Of a stretch of DNA of 64,000 bases, positions 11,001 through 22,400 are shown one piece after another. Location of the stretch: assembly GCA_025403435.1 (NCBI GenBank), contig CM046345.1:2046001-2110000 (forward strand), given 5' to 3'. The notes under the pieces are model-generated. The model made no database searches and was not told where the DNA came from. It worked only from the letters and a program-made list of their open reading frames with translations. Source of the DNA: Artocarpus heterophyllus. Lineage: Eukaryota; Streptophyta; Magnoliopsida; Rosales; Moraceae. Every line of letters starts with the position of its first letter. Position 1 is the stretch's first letter. The position numbers were made by a program, and so were the translations under genes.

Positions 11001-12921
11001 ACACATTGAGGCAAGTAGGGGACATAGAGGTAATTATAAAATTATGTCACCGGAGTAATTGAACATTCACATACAGGCTCTTTTCGAGAATAGACCGAAG
11101 GAGAAACCCCGCCTTCTTCTGTGGCATGCCTCTCTAACTGAATTAGCAGACAAACTGATGCCGATGGTGCATCTAAATAGAAAATTCCACGAGATTGAAA
11201 TGAAATATTGGCCTGGAAAAGACAACAGGGGAAATAGACTAATGGTAAGTTCTTAGATAATAATTCATGCAAAAAGTCCACACACTAAAGATATCTTAAG
11301 AATTGATCAAAGTTAGAAACAAGGGATGAAGAAAAAGACGCCACAATACTCAAAAACTCAAAAACTTACATCCTGGGTATCAGTTGGCGCCACACGGAAA
11401 TAGAAATCTTCAGACAATTTTTCTCTTCGATCCCTATTGTATAAGCATATTGTACCATAAAATGGCTCTATAAGGGGAAGAGAGATAGAGATAGAAATAG
11501 ATCAGTATGTTACGTACAGCTCAAAAGTTGAAAGCAATGGCAGGTGTAGCACGAGGAGAAAAAAAAAAGATAGGGACTAAGATACACATAGTGCTTACCA
11601 ATTAGCCCTGCTTGGAAAGATAGGGCCAAAACTTTAACAGAGATCTTCAATCCACTGAAACCACCAAGAAGAGTGGGAAAATTAATAATAAATCAATACG
11701 GGGAAAAAAAAACACAGCAAAGACGAGTGAAAGTTCTACTGAGAAACAAGAATTTTGGCAGTGCCATACTGGGATATTGGAGTTTCTGGAATCCTTTGAC
11801 CAAATATCATCGACCTTTCATTTTCCCAGTCAAAAGCCGGTTCATAAGCTGGTAATGGGGATTCACCAAAATGCTGCAAATATTATTTTGTTAAAAAACT
11901 CATCAATTCTTGTCAACTTGAGGAAGCAAACTAAGAGGAAGCTAAATGAACGATGCATGTCATCCCAAGCTATAAACCAGAACAACCTTCAAGGCATTTG
12001 ATTGTGATCCATCAGAAGCAGTAGCCTCCACAAACTGCCTCCCTGAGGTACTTGGCATATCATCATCATCTTCCATCTTGGTTCTCCTCGCACTAGCAAG
12101 ACGCATTTCTGTATATAGGTTGAAGAAGTTTTGTAGACCATAAGAATCCGATAAGTAGTGGAAGAACAAATTTTGAGCTAGCATACTCATTACTCAATCT
12201 CGTCCTATTCTTCGCAATACTAAGGTTCCACCAAGTACAATAAATGTTGTACTTTGGACTTCTAAAATAATTCTTTCCACTCCAGTGCTTACAATTTCAT
12301 AAACAAATAAACTAAACAAAATTCAAGTTTCACAACTAAAATCACCCCAGAAAACAATTCCTTTCTTTACCCATATTTTACGGTACCAACCAATAAATAG
12401 TTACCCATAGCAAAAGGAAACATGCAAAATCGTAAAATTTCCTCTTTTATTACTATTTATAGACTAGAGCAAAGGATGAACTTTCAGCCAAATGCAAAAA
12501 TTTCCAAGCTAATCAACTACAGTTCGTAAACTCCTCAAAGAATCTTCTTTGACAACAATACAAAATGTACTATAAGAATCAAAGAAGAAGAAGAAAAAGA
12601 AAGGGTTTTTTACCGGTCTCAATATCAGTATCAGGTCCTTCATAAATCTGGTTCTGGAACGACACAGGGCCAACACTCTCGTAATGGCCGTACTTGTTCT
12701 CGTCCTTCACCATGTCCGCTGTGTAGCACTGAACCAGCTCCTTCAGATGCGGCCATTGCTCCAAATTCTCCTCAAACTGCCAAAAAAAATCACAAGCTAA
12801 AACCTAAAATAACCGAAAAAAGAAAAAACTGAAATTTCTTTGGTTAATCGGCCGGCATTACCTTGTTGTGCCATTTGGCGGCGGCCGGAGCAGAATCCCG
12901 GCGGGGCCGGAGGTGCTGCAT
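5030..12921 (-). CDS. SPK1: SPIKE1-like DOCK-family guanine nucleotide exchange factor, exons 1-16 (5' part)
   Basis: SPIKE1 is the single plant DOCK-type GEF. It activates ROP GTPases and controls WAVE/ARP2/3 actin and cell shape. Coding exons (minus strand): 12921-12862, 12776-12614, 12108-11987, 11873-11770, 11654-11599, 11467-11370, 11212-11075, 10529-10218, 9843-9568, 9168-9001, 8904-8713, 8613-8570, 8404-8335, 6905-6744, 5358-5251, 5067-5030. All introns are GT-AG and every phase joins, giving about 703 codons without a stop. Landmarks are MQHLRPRRDSAP at the start, ENLEQWPHLKELVQCY, LDAPSASVCLLIQLE, SGSSVIVEISNLNKVKES, RTTTRNEPFLQLFH and YDRHTLRTSPPWGSELLE. A C2-like DHR1 lipid-binding region falls at roughly residues 445-600. 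The family is about 1,830 residues, so the DHR2 catalytic half lies beyond the left edge, past a copia element inserted in intron 16. The start was chosen because this ATG opens the conserved N-terminus and the exon ends at a clean donor. Exon ends may be off by one base. Confidence 0.95.
6443..6707 (-). mobile_element. 5'-truncated LINE-type retroposon in SPK1 intron 14
   Basis: On the minus strand it ends in a poly(A) run (T-run at 6444-6459). It is flanked by direct repeats AACAGTAA at 6435-6442 and 6708-6715. The sequence just before the poly(A) (AATAAATTCAGTTTC...TTTCCC) resembles the 3' end of the LINE at 6975-8274, so it probably belongs to the same broad family. No coding sequence is visible. 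Confidence 0.75.
6975..8274 (+). mobile_element. 5'-truncated non-LTR retrotransposon (LINE) in SPK1 intron 13
   Basis: Translated pieces match the C-terminal part of plant LINE reverse transcriptases. There is a CKGGLGIGN...KALLCKWLWRF stretch near 7010-7080. A zf-RVT domain near 7600-7830 shows WKTCVPSKIKVFCWLLL and the Cys/His motif CVMCKSEEESQDHLFIHCSF. The frame has stops. The element ends in a poly(A) run at 8264-8274. CATAAG-containing sequences lie just before it (about 6968) and just after it (8276), a plausible but imperfect target duplication. It runs antisense to SPK1 between exons 13 and 14. Confidence 0.85.
9275..9364 (-). mobile_element. Short retroposon fragment in SPK1 intron 9
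   Basis: This 90-bp insertion is flanked by a perfect 13-bp direct repeat, ATTGTAAAAATTA, at 9262-9274 and 9365-9377. On the minus strand it ends in an AC-rich to A-rich tail (TTTCACCAAAATAATAA) like the LINE ends in neighbouring introns. It is best read as a heavily 5'-truncated LINE, or a SINE, inserted by target-primed reverse transcription. Confidence 0.7.
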
Positions 12922-14013
12922 TGCGGATCTAGGGTTTCGGCTCTGTGCGAAAATCGAAGAAGTTGAAGAGGAAGAAAAAATGGCGACTTTAGTAATAAGA
13001 AGAAGAAGAAGAAAGAGTTTAGCTTTGATTTTTTGGGAAGTAAAAAGTGATGGTGAAATGGAGTTGAAGAGGGAAAGAAATAAAAATAAAGAGCAATTTA
13101 GTGGGATATTTGGTAGATCTAACTAAACCCAAAATGGAAGCAAAAAAAAATAATAATAAGATTTAAATTTGGACCAAAAAAAATAAGAGAGAGAAAGTGA
13201 AGAGGGAGAAGTAGTTACAGAGCAAGGTCTTGTGAACTTAGTAATGGACTGTGCACATAAGTCAAAGTGGAGTCCGAATAAAAAAATATAAAAAATTGCA
13301 ATGAAGAAAATATTGGCTTTTGTTGAAGAATATTTTTTTCTCCTTTTTTGTAATCGGACCCCAAGGTCTCGGGCCTTAAAATAAAAGGACTGTTTGTGTT
13401 TTTTTTTTTTTTTTGTTGATATAGAAAATAAATTAAATTGCTTCTAAGAAAAGCAAAAATTTGTGCTTTAAGTACTGTTTCTTTTGCTATTTTTTTTTTT
13501 AAATCTTTTTATGGGTATACCTTTTGGCTTTCTGACCTAATACACCTTCCAAGTAAAGCTACAGCTCAGCAGCAGCATGGATCTCCAACATAGTTTATGC
13601 GTACACACATATTTTTACTACTTTATTTATCTAGTTAGCTCTTTATTTATTTATTTTTATCTTTTCTTCTCTGATTTATTACTATAATAAAAACGTTTGT
13701 TGGAAAATAATGATCCTAACAATGTTTTCCGGCGACATTAATGATTCCCCATATTTACAATTATTGAATGTTTTATGTGTATTTTGTTTGTAATGAATGT
13801 GGAAAAGAATGGCCCCATTGATGTTTAGTCAAAATACTACATGCCTAAATCTAATAACCTCAATAAAGTTTAGCCATCCATTTTCATAACAAATGCATTT
13901 CTTCAATGACCTTGCATAGTGTAAGTTAAAAAAAAAATGAGCTTGCATAATATATATATATATATATGCATTTTAAATGGAACCTGCATTTTTTCTTTCT
14001 TTCTTTCTTTCTT

Positions 14014-14047
<34 letters not shown>

Positions 14048-14109
14048 TGAACTAGCATTTTCTGTCCATAACTAATAAACTACTTTCCTACGTAAAATGC
14101 AAACTTTTT
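12922..14109. other. SPK1 5' leader and upstream region
   Basis: Upstream of the SPK1 ATG the minus strand shows a CCCTAG-containing leader and purine/pyrimidine-biased AT-rich sequence with many A and T runs. An (AT)n tract lies at 13951-13968. I see no convincing gene. The promoter is presumably here, but no clear TATA box can be assigned. Confidence 0.5.
13991..14041. repeat. (TTTC)n microsatellite followed by a T run
   Basis: About seven TTTC units are followed by roughly 25 T residues. Such a tract is a likely length polymorphism and a possible boundary of the repeat that follows. Confidence 0.95.
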
Positions 14110-15291
14110 TGCGCGCTCAGGATATGAAGAAAAAGGCCTGAATGAAGATAGGCCCAAAAGGCAAAAAGGGTAGTGGTCCAATTGGGGTCAGCCCACTGGG
14201 CCGCAAGGATCCGAGTAGCACCGACCCGTTATCCTTCCACAGCCGGGAGCGGGAGGTAGTCGCTGCTCTGTGAAACCAGCCTCACGCGGTGCCCTCCACT
14301 CTAGGGGCTGAGTGATCCCGGCTTCCGCCGAATTCACACGAGCCAACTCTCGGCTTGGCACGGGCGGGCCAGTAAACAGCTACACCAGATCCGGCCCAAT
14401 TAAGTCGATCCAACGTCCCACTACCTTCACGCCCCCACTTGGGTTACAAGCTCACGTTGCTGAGCCCGGCGAGCAAGAGTCACATTCTATTCTCTTACAA
14501 ACACCGACTTTGTCTTGTTTTTTGTCAATGTGGGACTCAAAGATGATTTCATTTTAAACCTGAGCATGAGCTCTGATTTTAGTGCCCTAAAGGTGCAAAT
14601 TCCCTCGTGAAATATGTATTCTTAACTTAAAACCACGTTATAAAAGTTTTTTTTTACTTCGTTTCATAGAGAGTGTTCATTTTCTTGTAAAAATTGTTGT
14701 CGTTTGAAACTTTTGTTACTGAATTAGGCATAACAATCAGCTTTCAGTCTTAGTCTATAAATATCAAGAAATAGTAAATTTTTGTTGGATGATAATACCA
14801 GTTCTTTAGCTGGAAGAAAACAAATTTTTGTTGCATGAGATTTGCAACTTTTTATTGTAACTGAAACAACCAGGAAAAGAGTTTTGTTTTTTTTTATTTG
14901 AGGGACCATAAAAAGAATTTTATATCCCTTAAAACACAAATAATAAATGAAAATGACTAAATAACAACATACTATTAGTCTATGATAGAAAGAATGCCGC
15001 CTCTTAGATCCCTTTAAACACAGCCAACTCTAACATTTTCTGTAAAAATTCACTGATTTTTGGAATCCTGATCCTTTGGAGAAAATGATGAATAATGATA
15101 AGATTGATAGAGTATAAGTTAAGGGGTTTGGTTCTCCATCTTTTTATAACTCTGATTATTGTCAATTCTGTTTTTCCACAGCTTAGGTTAGGTCATGGCT
15201 TTTAAACTCACTTATAGGATCTTCTCTATCCCAAGCCAAATTATTAGAAAAATGGCAAAACCACTATTCAAAATCTCATCATGGGTTGCTA
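14110..15291. repeat. Repeat R1 (left part), GC-rich head plus AT-rich body
   Basis: A GC-rich block at 14130-14500 shares phrases such as ACGGGCGGGCC, TTGCTGAGCC and ATGTGGGAC with 44120-44500 and 61415-61790. The body at 14480-15291 aligns by eye with 46715-47541. Both carry the CACGTTATAAAA phrase, TTCATAGAGAGTGTTCATT and TCTGTTTTTCCACAGCTTAG. No coding capacity is recognised. The family could be a non-autonomous transposon or a decayed LTR. It is interrupted at 15291 by copia element 2 and resumes at 21924. Confidence 0.7.
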
Positions 15292-15296
15292 TGGTT
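15292..15296. repeat. Target-site duplication of copia 2 (left)
   Basis: TGGTT, identical to 21919-21923 on the other side of the element. Confidence 0.9.
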
Positions 15297-15722
15297 TGTA
15301 AAACATAAAACCAATTCAAGCATGTTATAAACTGTATGCATATCAAGAATTAAAACCGAAAACAGAAGCGTGAAAAAACATATTTACCTCCGGTCATTAC
15401 TATCCAAAACGACGTGTTGTGACTGCCTGCACTTGGGATGCTTCCAAGTTCTCACAAAAACTCAATTGATGGTGTAAGATTCTTAATGGAATTTTTGGAA
15501 CTTGGGGACCCAATTTTGTTTCACAAAAACTGTACGTGAAATTTTTGTTTTCTGGATTTCTCTCTCTCAGCACTCATTTCCTCCCATCAAGGAAATAAAT
15601 AGCTCCAAGAAAAATCAGTTACCAAGGAGTGTTAATGGGCATAAATATGAGCCAATAATTGCAACAAAATAAATTGGTTTCAATTCCTTATTGAAACCGT
15701 TAAAAAATTTGCAACGGTTACA
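15297..15722 (-). repeat. 3' LTR of copia 2
   Basis: On the minus strand it begins TGTAACCGTTGC and ends ATGTTTTACA. It is about 96 % identical by eye to 21493-21918. Confidence 0.95.
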
Positions 15723-15737
15723 TTCTCCTACTTGGTC
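15723..15737 (-). other. Polypurine tract of copia 2
   Basis: The minus strand reads GACCAAGTAGGAGAA immediately before the 3' LTR. This is the expected position and composition for the plus-strand primer. Confidence 0.7.
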
Positions 15738-16028
15738 TCCATATTTATCTTTATATTCATTAAACCCAAACTTTTAGGAAACAAATACATGAATCATAGC
15801 GATAATTTCTCTAAATTGTGAGTATTATCTTCCATGTATTACAATGTATTATTTCTCAGACTTTATTCCTTATATGGTAACTTAACTTTATGAATAAACC
15901 TAATGTTTATTCTTGGTCCTACTATATGTGAATTTTCTCCAATAACTTAATGTGCAAAACAAATATAAAAAAACATCACAACTGAATAAGAGTTTCATTA
16001 AAACTGTAAATTGTATGTACAAACAAAT

Positions 16029-19000
16029 TTACATTATGGAACCAAGTCTCATCTGTACAACATGATCCTTAAATGACTTCGGTGGCATTCCTTTTGTCAG
16101 AGGATCTGCGATCATCAATTCAGTGCTTATATGCTCAATGACCACTTTATTTTCCTTAATGCGTTCCCTTATGGCTAAGTACTTAATGTCGATATGTTTA
16201 CTTCGACTGCCACTCTTATTATTCTTAGCCATAAAGACAGCAGCTGAATTGTCACAATATATCCTTAATGGCCTAGACACAGAATCTACAATTCTGAGGC
16301 CTGACATGAAACTCTTCAACCATACACCATGCGAAGTAGCCTCAAAACAAGAAACGAACCCTGCCTCCATCGTGGAAGTAGCAACCAACGTTTGCTTTTC
16401 ACTCCTCCAAGATACAGCTCCTCCCGCTAGCATGAAAAGATAACCTGAAGTTGATTTTCTCGAATTAACACAGCCAGCAAAGTCTGAATCGAAGTAGCCA
16501 ATCACCTCTAGAATGTCAGTTCGTCTATACATAAGCATGTAATCTTTTGTACCTTGAAGGTACCTCATCACCTTCTTTGCAGCCCTCCAGTGGTCAATGC
16601 CTGGGTTACTCTGATATCTTCCCAACATTCCAACAACAAATGCAATGTCAGGTCTTGTGCAGACCTGAGCATACATAAGGCTTCCAACAGCTGAAGTATA
16701 AGGAATGTTGCTCATTTGAACTTTCTCGAAATCATTCCTTGGACATTGGTTCAAACTGAACTTATCACCCTTCACAATGGGTGCTACACTTGGTGAACAA
16801 TCTTTCATCCGAAACCTGTCTAAGACTTTATTGATATAGGTTTCCTGCGATAGTCCCAAAATGCATCGAGATCTATCCCTATGGATCTTTATGCCAATGA
16901 CATAAGATGCCTCACCCATATCCTTCATATCAAAGTTCTTAGAAAGGAATTGTTTCACCTCATATAGAAACCCCTTATCATTGGTTGCAAGAAGGATATC
17001 ATCCACATATAAAACAAGGAAACAAATCTTGCTCCCACTAACCTTCTGGTATATACATTGATCCATGATGTTCTCTTCAAAACCAAATGAAGTGATGACA
17101 TCATGGAATTTCAAATACCATTGACGGGAAGCCTGTTTTAAACCATATATGGATTTCTTGAGTTTGCACACCAATTGCTCACCATCACTAGAGGAGAATC
17201 CTTCAGGTTGTTTCATATAAACCTCTTCCTCTAGATCACCATTGAGGAATGCTGTTTTCACATCCATCTGATGTAACTCAAAATCAAAATGAGCTACTAA
17301 TGCCATGATCACACGAAGGGAGTCCTTTTTAGATACAGGAGAAAAAGTCTCAGTGTAATCTATACCTTCCCTTTGAGTGAATCCTTTAGCAACGAGTCTT
17401 GCTTTATGTCTCTCAATGTTGCCTAATGAGTCTTTCTTTGTCTTGAAGACCCATTTGCATCCAATGGCTTTTACACCATCAGGCAACTTGACAAGATCTC
17501 GGACTCCATTAGATGACATAGAGTTCATCTCTTCTTTCATGGCATCATACCACAAGTTAGATTCCTTACAACTCATGGCTTGTGAAAACGTTTCTGGATC
17601 ATTTTCGGCTCCTATGTTGTAGTCAGACTCTTGTAGATATACAATATAGTCACTAGGAATGGTTGATCGCCTTACTCTAGTAGATCTCCTTAATGCTGGT
17701 TCAACATTCTCTTGAGGAGCATGTTGATCAGCTGGTTGTTCAACTGGATCTACTACTTCTTGATCAACAATCTGTGGAACTTGAATGATTGATTGTTGTT
17801 CAACACGCGTTTGAACTGTAGGCGTGTCGCGTATAACAATCACTCTATCATATGAAGTGGAAGCTTGAGCATCTGTATGATCTTTCTCTGGAACGGTGTT
17901 CCAAGATCGATCACTCCCACTGATCAAGTCATTCTCAAGAAATTTCGCATTCCTTGATTCCACAAACCTAGTAATATGCGATGGACAATAAAATCTGTAT
18001 CTCTTAGACCGTTCAGCATAACCAACGAAATACCCACTTATGGTCCTTGGGTCTAGCTTCTTTTCTTGTGGATTATAGACTCTCACTTCAGACGGGCATC
18101 CCCAAACGCGTATATGTCGCAAACTCGGTTTCCAACCTTTCCATAACTCGAACGGTGTCTTTGAGACAGCCTTGGTTGGAACTCGGTTTAATATATACAC
18201 AGTCATCTTAAGAGCTTCAGTCCATAAAGACTTAGGAAGCTTGGAGCTGCTAAGCATGCTCCGCACCATATCCAACAATGTTTGGTTTCTTCTTTCTGCC
18301 ACACCATTTTGATCTGGAGAACCGGGCATAGTATATTGGGCAACTATCCCATGTTCTTGAAGAAACTTCGCAAATGGACCAGGCGCTTGTCCATCTTCGG
18401 TGTATCTACCATAGTATTCACCACCTCTATCAGATCTTACTATCTTTATTTGCTTACCACATTGTTTCTCTACTTCTGCCTTAAACACCTTAAAGGCATC
18501 TATGGCTTCATTTTTGTTATAAAGCAAGTAGAGATATATATATCGTGAGTAATCATCAATAAAAGTAATAAAATACTTTTGACCATACCCGTCTATGTCT
18601 GGACTACAAATATCTGTATGTATAATCTATAATATGTCTGAACTCCTCTTGGCATCTTTCTTTGACATATTGGTCGGCTTTCCCTTTATGCAGTCCACAC
18701 AAGTGTCAAAGTCAGTGAAATCTAGAGTACTAAGTACCCCATCATTCACTAGTCTCTTTATTCTCTCACTAGAGATATGACATAATCTACGGTGCCACAA
18801 CATAGAGGAATCTTCATTCATAACACATCTCTTAATGCCAGCATTATCTTGAACATGCATAGAAGTATAAGAAGTTTTATCTTGTAAATTAATTTTGAAA
18901 AGACCATTTGACAATATACTATTTCTAATAAGTTCAGATCTATAAAACAAACTAAATATAGTGTCTGAAAAATTAAAGGAAAAACCCAATGGTACAAGCC

Positions 19001-20072
19001 TTGAAACTGAAATTAAATTCCTAGAAAAACTAGGAATATAAAATGTCTTTTTTAATTTTAAAATAAAACCACTAGATAAAACTAAATTGCATGTTCCGAC
19101 AGCCTCTACATGTGAGCGCATCTTGTTGCCTGTATAGATGCACTGCTCACTTTCCACTGGCTTCCTTAGGCCTTGCAATCCCTGCAAGGAATTAGTGACA
19201 TGGATTGAAGAACCAGAATCAATCCACCATGTGTTATGTTCAACGTCAACCATATTAGATTCATAACAGACAAGTGAGAATTGAGTACCTTTTTTGTCAA
19301 GCCATCTCTGATATTTAGGACAATCCTTCTTTATGTGCCCCTTCTTTTTACAAAAGAAGCACCTGGATTCCTTCTTGATATCAGCCTGAGCAGACAGTTT
19401 GCCTTTTCCCTTATTATTGGCTTGGCCCTTGTTCTTTCTTTGAGTTGCCAGATGCACACTCTCTCCCGCTTCCATAGCAAGCCTTCCTTCTTCCTGGACA
19501 CACATGGTCATCAATTCATTGATAGACCACTTATCCTTATGTGTGTTGTAGGATATCTTGAAAGGTCCATATTGATATGGAAGAGTGTTGAGGATGTAGT
19601 GCACAAGGAAGATTTCAGACATCTCAACCTCAAGTGTCTTCAGCTGAGTCGCTATATCCCTCATTTGCATGATGTGCTCACGCACACCATGAATTTCAGT
19701 GAGCTTCATGGATGAAAATTTCATTATCAGAGTGCTAGCCAAGGCTTTGTCCGATGTAGCAAACTACTCATCAATTGCCTTCATCAGAGCTTGCACGTTG
19801 TCATATTGCTCCAATGAACCACGTATGCCAGCCGAGATTTTCGTCTTAATGAACATTACGTAGAGGCGATTAGATCGCTCCCACTTTTCATAACGGTCCA
19901 CGTCATCTGGCTGGCTGGTCTCCGTAATGGCAGGTAGTTCATCCTTATGGATAGCCAAGTCAATGTCCATGACACCCAAATAAAAAAGAATTCTCTCATT
20001 CCACACTTTATAGTTGTCTCCCTTAAGTTCGGGAATATCACACTGGAAATCAGAGTAACTCATAGTTTGCAT
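16029..20072 (-). pseudogene. copia 2 gag-pol polyprotein with two nonsense codons
   Basis: Three same-frame segments form one polyprotein: 20072-19764, 19760-18627 and 18623-16029. The first TAG follows ...LMKAIDE near 19761. The second follows ...DAKRSSDIL near 18624. Domains in order are Gag, the zinc knuckle CFFCKKKGHIKKDC (near 19350), protease WWIDSGSSIHVTN (near 19220), integrase with SDRGGEYYG and PDQNGVAERRNQT (18450-18270), RT with TAFLNGDLEEEVYM and LVLYVDDILLATND (17260-16970), and RNase H with YCDNSAAVFMAKN and SKHIDIKYLAIRE (16260-16150). Only point stops break it, so this is a recently disabled copy. Confidence 0.93.
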
Positions 20073-21010
20073 AGCTGCATAATAAAACATACATGCTTAT
20101 GTTACTAAATTGAGGCTATAATACTTTATGACATGTTTACCAATGTAAATCATGCATTAAAATATGAATCAAATGACATAAAAATTGCATGTGGGCTAAA
20201 TTTTTAACTCAAACAGATTCATATATCCTTATGATGACGCTATTAAATTATATGCCCTTTTCTTAATTCCTGTGGGTAAATTAAGAAAGATAATTTGATA
20301 CATCATCCTAACTAATCATATTAAATACAATAAAAATTCTTGTGGGATAAAATTTATCATATTACATATGATTAATCACAATTTAATGTCTTTTTACCAT
20401 ATGTGATTTAAACATCTTTCATAATTTTTTGCATAATTAAAGATGCTGTGGCTACTCTTTAATTATTCAAAAAATTAAATACATATATCACAAGACATTT
20501 ATTCTTAAATTTTTGCTCATAAAATAAATTGCATTTACCTTAAGCAATAAATAAATATGAACAAAAAACCATAATTTATGTACTAATTTTCATTATGTAT
20601 ATATATTAAAATTATACATTCAAAAATATAATTTAGCACATTATTGCACAAAATTAAATGTACTAAATTATTTAACTTAATATTACATGCATAATTTTAA
20701 ATCACAAATTATACATAATGAACACTATATGCACATAAATTTACAAAATTATATCCACACAATTACTGTATAATATTCATAACAAATACCAAAAAAATTA
20801 TGAATATTCAAAATTATGAATTTTTCATATATTATTCCATAATATGAAAAATTTCATAAAAATATACCAAATTGTGGATATTATGAAAATTTCATAAAAG
20901 TTATAAAAACTGAAAATTTTATGAAATTTACCCCAAAACCATCATTTAATGAAATCTGGAAAAAAAAAATTTAATTTTTGGGTTTTTTTTTTAATTTTCT
21001 GCATATCTAA

Positions 21011-21187
21011 AAACGACATGTCGTTTCATTACTTGAAACTCAGCCCATTGTGTGTCTAAACGACATGTCGTTTTGGTCCTCATGAAATGAAACGGCATGT
21101 CGTTTTCTTTGCTGAAAAAAACGCCCCTTCACTACCAAAACGACATGTCGTTTTGGCTGACCCAAGGCCAAAATGATATGTCATTTT
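21011..21187. repeat. Five palindromic AAACGACATGTCGTTT repeats in the copia 2 leader
   Basis: Exact or near-exact palindromes occur at 21011-21026, 21058-21073, 21090-21105 (one change), 21138-21153 and 21170-21187 (changed symmetrically to AAAATGATATGTCATTTT). They lie in the untranslated leader between the primer-binding site and gag. Each can form a perfect hairpin or bind a dimeric protein. The fifth copy keeps its symmetry despite substitutions. Confidence 0.9.
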
Positions 21188-21476
21188 GTGTCGTCTTAAA
21201 CCTTGAACCGGGTCGTTTTGACCCGGTTGACCTGAATTCTGACTCGGTTTTAGACCCGCCTCGTTTTTCACCCTCCGGACACCAATTTTGACGTTTCAAA
21301 TTGCAGAATTCATAGAAATCTAATATCTAAATGATTTTTAATTTTGGTTTCAATTAAAAAACGTTAAAAATCAAAACCCAAAAATGAAAAAAAAGTTTCA
21401 ACCCGTGCGTTCAAAACACGGAATTTTTTTTTTTAAAACAAACTACACAGTTCACACGCAAGACAGAGGTAGTTTA

Positions 21477-21492
21477 CGGCTCTGATGCCAAA
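21477..21492 (-). other. Primer-binding site of copia 2
   Basis: The minus strand reads TTTGGCATCAGAGCCG directly inside the 5' LTR. It is one base from the common initiator-Met tRNA site. Confidence 0.85.
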
Positions 21493-21918
21493 TGTAAAAC
21501 ATAAAACCAATTCAAGCATGCTATAAACTGTATGTATATCAAGAATTGAAACCGAAAACAGAAGCGTGAAAAAACATATTTACCTCCTACCATTGCTGTC
21601 CAAAACGACGTGTTGTGACTGCCTGCACTTGGGATGCTTCCAAGTTCTCACAAAAACTCAATTGATGGTGTAAGATTCTTAATGGAATTTTTGAAACTTG
21701 GGGACCCAATTTTGTTTCACAAAAACTGTACGTGAAATTTTTGTTTTCTGGATTTCTCTCTCTCAACACTCATTTCCTCCCTTCAAAGAAATAAATAGCT
21801 CCAAGAAAAATCAGTTACCAAGGAGTGTTAATGGGCATAAATATGAGGCCATTAATGCAACAAAATAAATTGGTTTCAATTCCTTATTGAAACCTTTAAA
21901 AAATTTGCAACGGTTACA
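21493..21918 (-). repeat. 5' LTR of copia 2
   Basis: Partner of 15297-15722, with the same TG...CA ends and length. It is followed at 21919 by the TGGTT target duplication. Confidence 0.95.
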
Positions 21919-21923
21919 TGGTT

Positions 21924-22400
21924 AGCATATAAATTGCTAATCCTGATTCCCACACCACAGGTTTCTCATTACTTTTATTGTTTTCAAAGGAGAACTCATC
22001 TGATTTTATTTTTCTTTTGATACTTCAATCCTAACAATAGCTAAAACATTAGTAAAATATGTTCTCTTATAGTAAAATATGTAGGCATTACGAAAATGAT
22101 TACATTTTTCGCTTGATAACTTGATGGCTCAATCATCAGTATGGATAACAAAACAGTTCCGGTGCATTTGCAGTTTTCGCTTGACGTAATTCTTCTGCTT
22201 CTTTGTTCTAAATTAGGCGAGAAAACGACAAGAAGTTTATGAAACGACATCCACTTAATGGAACGACACGGAACGTTGACATAAAAATCATAAAATCAAA
22301 TAAACGGCAACAGTTAGAGAAACAACATCAACCCAGTAAAGACGAGAACAAATAGGAACAACATAACCTGCTCAAACGACAAAGATCTTTCAGGACAAGG
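21924..22400. repeat. Repeat R1 (right part) with ACGAC-rich block
   Basis: This is the continuation of R1 after copia 2. From about 22205 it resembles 45825-45960 and 63560-63700: GAGAAAACGACAAGAAG, GAAACGACATCCAC and AACATCAACCCAGTAAA are shared. No gene is seen. Confidence 0.6.

Larger units (their letters stand above)
15297..21918 (-). mobile_element. Ty1/copia LTR retrotransposon 2, nearly complete
   Basis: This 6.6-kb minus-strand element has two 426-bp LTRs (15297-15722 and 21493-21918), a primer-binding site, a polypurine tract and gag-pol in copia order. A perfect TGGTT target duplication flanks it. By eye the LTRs differ at about 17 positions (about 4 %), so the insertion is not recent. 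It splits repeat R1: the outside sequence reads across from GCTATGGTT to AGCATATAAATTG, matching the unbroken copy near 47530. Its coding frame has two stop codons but I saw no frameshift. Confidence 0.97.

Noticed and set aside
5030..12921. SPK1 region as a processed pseudogene or isolated fragment
   Set aside because: It has introns with correct GT-AG junctions and matching phases throughout. The missing 3' part is explained by the window edge and an intronic copia insertion.
12863..13126. Plus-strand 87-codon ORF at the SPK1 start
   Set aside because: It is antisense to SPK1 exon 1 and its leader, with Arg/Glu-rich low-complexity sequence from purine runs. No family resemblance.
14130..14500. 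5S-rRNA-bearing TRIM (Cassandra type) in the GC-rich block
   Set aside because: I looked for the conserved 5S internal promoter pattern and did not see it. No rRNA or tRNA gene is supported anywhere in the window.
14312..14557. 81-codon ORF in the GC-rich block of R1
   Set aside because: The related blocks at 44120 and 61415 do not keep this frame. It is a by-product of high GC content.
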